Assembly (NCBI GenBank): GCA_900753295.1
Contig: CAADYQ010000169.1
Coordinates: forward strand, 1 to 8,538
Direction: 5' to 3'
Source of the DNA: Clostridia bacterium
GTDB lineage: Bacteria; Bacillota; Clostridia; Oscillospirales; CAG-272
Length of the DNA: 8,538 nucleotides
Of the stretch, positions 5,804 to 8,538 are shown piece by piece. The translations under genes and the position numbers were made by a program. The notes beneath the pieces were generated by a model. It searched no databases and was not told the DNA's origin. It saw only the letters and a list, made by a program, of their open reading frames with translations. Each line of letters opens with the position of its first letter. Position 1 is the first letter of the stretch.

Positions 5804-7732
5804 ATGAAAAAGATTCTGAAAGCCACCCTGTGCATTTCGCTCGCCGTCCTTATGGGAGCGATAGCGCCTATCATTACGGTGATCATGTCAAAGAACCGCG
5901 GACTTCCTGCGGGCTTTGAAGCCGCTTATCTGCCGGAGGAAGAGGACGACTACTCCGGCCTTGCCGCGGAGCCTGTATCACACAACTATGACTTCGGAGC
6001 GGTCCGCCCCGGAGCCTCGCTTGCCTACTCGGCGTCAGGCTACACCACACACACCTCCGTCGGCTCCAAATTTGCCGCTGTGGACAACAAGACACTTTTT
6101 AACCATAAGTGCACGGCTATGCAGGGCATGAACGTCGGAACGACCTATATCTACACCGCAAAGGTCGTAAACGGGACCAACGCTGCCGCGGCTATCTTCC
6201 GCACCAACGCAAAAACCGGAGAGCAGATCACTATGTCCTACTACTCAAGCCTTACGGCGACCAGCCCCTCCTCCTGCAATACGCTGGGGCACGCAAACGA
6301 TCTTACGGTAGTCACCAACACCGAAAACGGTAAATCGGTGAACTACATGTATGTTGCCACCTGTGTAAAGGGCTATCCCGGTGTTGCGAGACTTAAAATA
6401 GACGGCACAAAGCTGTACTTCACCGGCTTTTTCAAGCTGAAAAAAACGTCCGATAATAACATTCTCGGAATGACTACCGCGATCCGCGGCGTGCGCCATG
6501 CGGGCGGTTACCAATATTTCCTCGTCAAAAGCGGACTGAATTTTTATACCTTCCGCGTTGCCGAGGGAGCAAAGGGCGGCAGCAAGTCTGCTCCGACAGT
6601 CGTGGATTGCTATTTTGCCTTCAAGCTCGACACGCGCAACGCGATGTTCGTTTCAAGCTCCGGCAAGGTATCGACTATCGACGGGATAGACAAATGGATC
6701 AATCAGGGCTTCGGTTACAGCTCGGAACAGAAGACTATCTATGTTCCGATATATAACGGCACAAAGCAAAACGACAACGCCATTCTCATTTACAATGTTG
6801 CCGACAAGCTGACTGCCGCAAGGCTCGATTCAAAAAAGAACTATACTAACGATGTGCTTTTCCCGCTTGTAGAGACGCTGCGCATCACCAACTCCTCCTA
6901 CGAGCTTTTTGAAGTGGAGTCCTGCGGCTTCCGCACCGGTCAGGGAACGAGCGGCGATCTTGCGCTTTACTTCAATATCAACGGCAGAAAAAACAAAAAG
7001 GATTGCGACGCCATATGGCGCATATCCTCCTTCACCCGCAAGTCGTCTGCGCCGTCCGCTATGATCGACAGCAGCAGTATAACCTACAAGGTGAAGTACG
7101 ATAATAACTGCTCGAAGAAAGAAAACGTCGCGGATACCTACCACATAAAGGGCATCTCTGCTCGCCTGCGCACCAACGAATTCACAAGAGCGGGCTATAC
7201 CTTTATAGGCTGGCACCTTACGCGCGGCGATGAGAAATGGCTTTATGTCACGCTTGACGGAAGCACCAGGTGGTACAAAAAGGGCACACAGCCGGCGGGC
7301 GCGCGTCTTGCTCTTTACGAGGACGGCAGAAAGGTCTCCGCGCTTACCGGGACGAAGGGCGATACTGTGATCTGCTATGCACAGTGGCAGCCTGTATCCA
7401 CAGGTACAAAGAGCTACTATATCCGCTACGATGCCAACGGCGGCAGTGGCACGATGGCTGACACCAAGGTCGTATACGGCACGTCAACGGCGATACGCCA
7501 GAACGCTTTTTCAAGGGACGGCTATACCTTCGGCGGCTGGAACGCCTACCGTATGTCGGATAATAGCTGGCTCTATGTGAACAATTCCACCGGAGCCAAC
7601 AAATGGATCCCCGTGGGCTCCTCCACAGCCGGATACACGCTGAAGGTGTATTCCAACGGCTGCAAGGTAGCCAAAACCTCATCTACCGACCGCGACATAG
7701 TTACATTCTACGCAGTCTGGAAGACCAAATAA
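5804..7732 (+). CDS. Secreted protein with propeller-like body and two C-terminal InlB/Flg_new repeats
   Basis: A 642-residue exported protein. Residues 1-28 are a basic start plus hydrophobic core, a signal peptide or N-terminal anchor, followed by an acidic linker (45-49). Residues about 90-415 form a beta-rich domain. Its motifs (FRTNAKTGE, LGHANDLTVV, VARLKIDG, VKSGLNFYTF, FEVESCGF) remind me of helveticin-J-like class III bacteriocins, which have a beta-propeller body; this is a tentative match from memory. Residues about 427-528 and 537-640 are two Listeria-Bacteroides (InlB B/Flg_new) repeats, each with a YD-N start, GYTF-GW core, WLYV insert and closing A-W. These are extracellular beta-grasp-like modules common in surface proteins and adhesins. 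No LPXTG signal is present, so it is probably secreted or loosely attached. It is monocistronic under a perfect-consensus promoter, with a hairpin after its stop. Role could be antagonism, adhesion or wall binding. Confidence 0.8.
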   Translation: MKKILKATLCISLAVLMGAIAPIITVIMSKNRGLPAGFEAAYLPEEEDDYSGLAAEPVSHNYDFGAVRPGASLAYSASGYTTHTSVGSKFAAVDNKTLFNHKCTAMQGMNVGTTYIYTAKVVNGTNAAAAIFRTNAKTGEQITMSYYSSLTATSPSSCNTLGHANDLTVVTNTENGKSVNYMYVATCVKGYPGVARLKIDGTKLYFTGFFKLKKTSDNNILGMTTAIRGVRHAGGYQYFLVKSGLNFYTFRVAEGAKGGSKSAPTVVDCYFAFKLDTRNAMFVSSSGKVSTIDGIDKWINQGFGYSSEQKTIYVPIYNGTKQNDNAILIYNVADKLTAARLDSKKNYTNDVLFPLVETLRITNSSYELFEVESCGFRTGQGTSGDLALYFNINGRKNKKDCDAIWRISSFTRKSSAPSAMIDSSSITYKVKYDNNCSKKENVADTYHIKGISARLRTNEFTRAGYTFIGWHLTRGDEKWLYVTLDGSTRWYKKGTQPAGARLALYEDGRKVSALTGTKGDTVICYAQWQPVSTGTKSYYIRYDANGGSGTMADTKVVYGTSTAIRQNAFSRDGYTFGGWNAYRMSDNSWLYVNNSTGANKWIPVGSSTAGYTLKVYSNGCKVAKTSSTDRDIVTFYAVWKTK

Positions 7733-7739
7733 AATATAC

Positions 7740-7773
7740 AAGCGGCTGCCGCGCAAACGCGCGACAGCCGCTT
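7740..7773 (+). terminator. Hairpin after the InlB-repeat protein gene, probable terminator
   Basis: AAGCGGCTG (7740-7748) pairs with CAGCCGCTT (7765-7773). After one C-A mismatch a further five pairs form (CGCGC 7750-7754 with GCGCG 7759-7763), closing a four-base loop. The stem is strong, but there is no proper T-run after it, so termination may be partial, or the stem may protect the mRNA 3' end. Confidence 0.6.
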
Positions 7774-7785
7774 ATACATTAACTG

Positions 7786-7814
7786 TTGATTTTGCCCGCG
7801 CGAAGTGGTATAAT
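7786..7814 (+). promoter_or_regulatory. Sigma-A-type promoter for the CHAP-domain gene
   Basis: -35 TTGATT (7786-7791), a 17-base spacer, then -10 TATAAT (7809-7814), with TG one base upstream (extended -10). The predicted leader to ATG 7856 is about 35 bases. Confidence 0.8.
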
Positions 7815-7855
7815 TAGGACAGTACAAAATTCGACATTCCGAAAGGGAAAAGCAA

Positions 7856-8538
7856 ATGAAACACGCAAAAAGGATCCTGGCGGCATTGGTCGCCGCACTG
7901 ACCGTTGCCGCTCTTGCCGTCCCCTGTATTCTCTCCGCGTCGGCGCTACCCGATTACAAGCCGAGCGAGGGCTACGCGACAAGCAAATTTTACGCTGCGC
8001 TGAAGGCTTACAGTCTGACCGGCGACCAGCGCGGCGACACGGTGGCTGTCGCGCTCACTCAGCTCGGCTACCACGAGGGGAACAGCGAGCTTGATTTTGA
8101 CGGTCTCAACACCGCGGGCGAAAAAAACTTTGTTGAATACAACCGCATATACGGCAAGGTCGATAACGGCGAGGGCAACGGCGTGAGCTACGGCTACGCA
8201 TGGTGCGCGGCGTTCGTCTCTTACTGCCTGCGCGCGGCAGGCGTGGCGGAATCCGCCGCCGTGACCGAAATAAGCTGCAGCCGCATGGTAAACTGGTACC
8301 GCTCGGTCAAGGGACGCGCCGCATGGCAGGAAAAGACCTATACCCCCAAGACCGGAGACGTGATATTCTTCAAAACAGGCACCGGCAACTCGGTCTCTAC
8401 TCATGTGGGATTTGTCGTAGGCATAAAGGACGGCAGCATATACACCGTTGAGGGCAACAGCGGCGGTGTTGTAGGCATGCACAGATACGCCGCCGACAAC
8501 AGCACCATAGTAGGCTACGGTATCCCCGATTACGGCGG
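7856..8538 (+). CDS. Secreted CHAP-domain cysteine peptidase/amidase, 3' end outside window
   Basis: An open frame of 227 codons runs to the right edge without a stop. The start ATG has AAAGGG (7842-7847) eight bases upstream and a promoter just before. Residues 1-30 are a signal peptide (KHAKR, hydrophobic core, then SASA as the likely cleavage region). The body matches CHAP/NlpC-P60-like murein hydrolases: GDTVAVALTQLGYHEG (about 60-75), SYGYAWCAAFVSYCLRAAG (about 111-129) with nucleophile Cys117, PKTGDVIFF (about 164-172), and STHVGFVVG (about 181-189) with His183; Glu199 or Asn201 in VEGNSG could be the third residue. Such enzymes cut peptide or amide bonds in peptidoglycan. The phrase CSRMVNWY, present here, is common in clostridial CHAP proteins. 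Any wall-binding or repeat module would lie beyond the window. Confidence 0.88.
   Translation, partial: MKHAKRILAALVAALTVAALAVPCILSASALPDYKPSEGYATSKFYAALKAYSLTGDQRGDTVAVALTQLGYHEGNSELDFDGLNTAGEKNFVEYNRIYGKVDNGEGNGVSYGYAWCAAFVSYCLRAAGVAESAAVTEISCSRMVNWYRSVKGRAAWQEKTYTPKTGDVIFFKTGTGNSVSTHVGFVVGIKDGSIYTVEGNSGGVVGMHRYAADNSTIVGYGIPDYG

Noticed and set aside
1..8538. CRISPR array, tRNA, rRNA, transposase or riboswitch
   Set aside because: None recognised on either strand; the only substantial repeats are the holA tails, the spacer palindromes and the DnaA-like sites.

Overview
The window looks like chromosomal DNA from a Gram-positive bacterium of the Bacillota, most likely class Clostridia. The evidence is strong AGGAGG-type ribosome sites 7-9 bases before starts, consensus sigma-A promoters, a YtvI-like AI-2E transporter, an ECF-type vitamin transporter subunit, Firmicutes-style DUF1287 and CHAP proteins, and a secreted protein with InlB-type repeats. 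GC is moderately high (high fifties percent by eye). All eight supported genes lie on the + strand. Genus cannot be told from the sequence alone.

Left block (1-2240): a tightly packed operon that enters from outside the window. It holds the end of an ECF transporter S component, a class-I glutamine-amidotransferase-like peptidase C26 (gamma-glutamyl hydrolase type), and two half-size chromate-transporter (CHR) proteins. Two junctions are ATGA overlaps and one has a single-base gap. The operon ends in a stem-loop with a run of seven T.

Middle block (2241-4855): a good promoter (TTGACC, 17-base spacer, extended TATGAT) drives a TTG-started AI-2E/YtvI-like membrane protein. Its 3' end overlaps holA, the delta subunit (clamp-loader arm) of DNA polymerase III. 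The last 39 codons of holA are repeated 260 bp downstream with five mismatches, all synonymous. Between the copies lie 143 bp rich in nested inverted repeats. This resembles the scar of an element that integrates into the 3' end of a gene and restores it. After the second copy come a GC-rich terminator and a cluster of DnaA-box-like sites, one perfect and three with a single mismatch, within 106 bp.

Right block (4990-8538): three genes for envelope or secreted proteins, the last two each with its own promoter. They are a membrane-anchored DUF1287 protein (cysteine-hydrolase type), a 642-residue secreted protein with a probable beta-propeller-like body (tentatively helveticin-J-like) and two C-terminal InlB/Flg_new repeats, and a secreted CHAP-type cysteine peptidase that runs off the right edge. 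Together they suggest a cell-surface or cell-wall-acting neighbourhood. A functional link between them is inference.

The most unusual part is 4434-4973: the holA tail duplication, the palindromic spacer, and the DnaA-box cluster.
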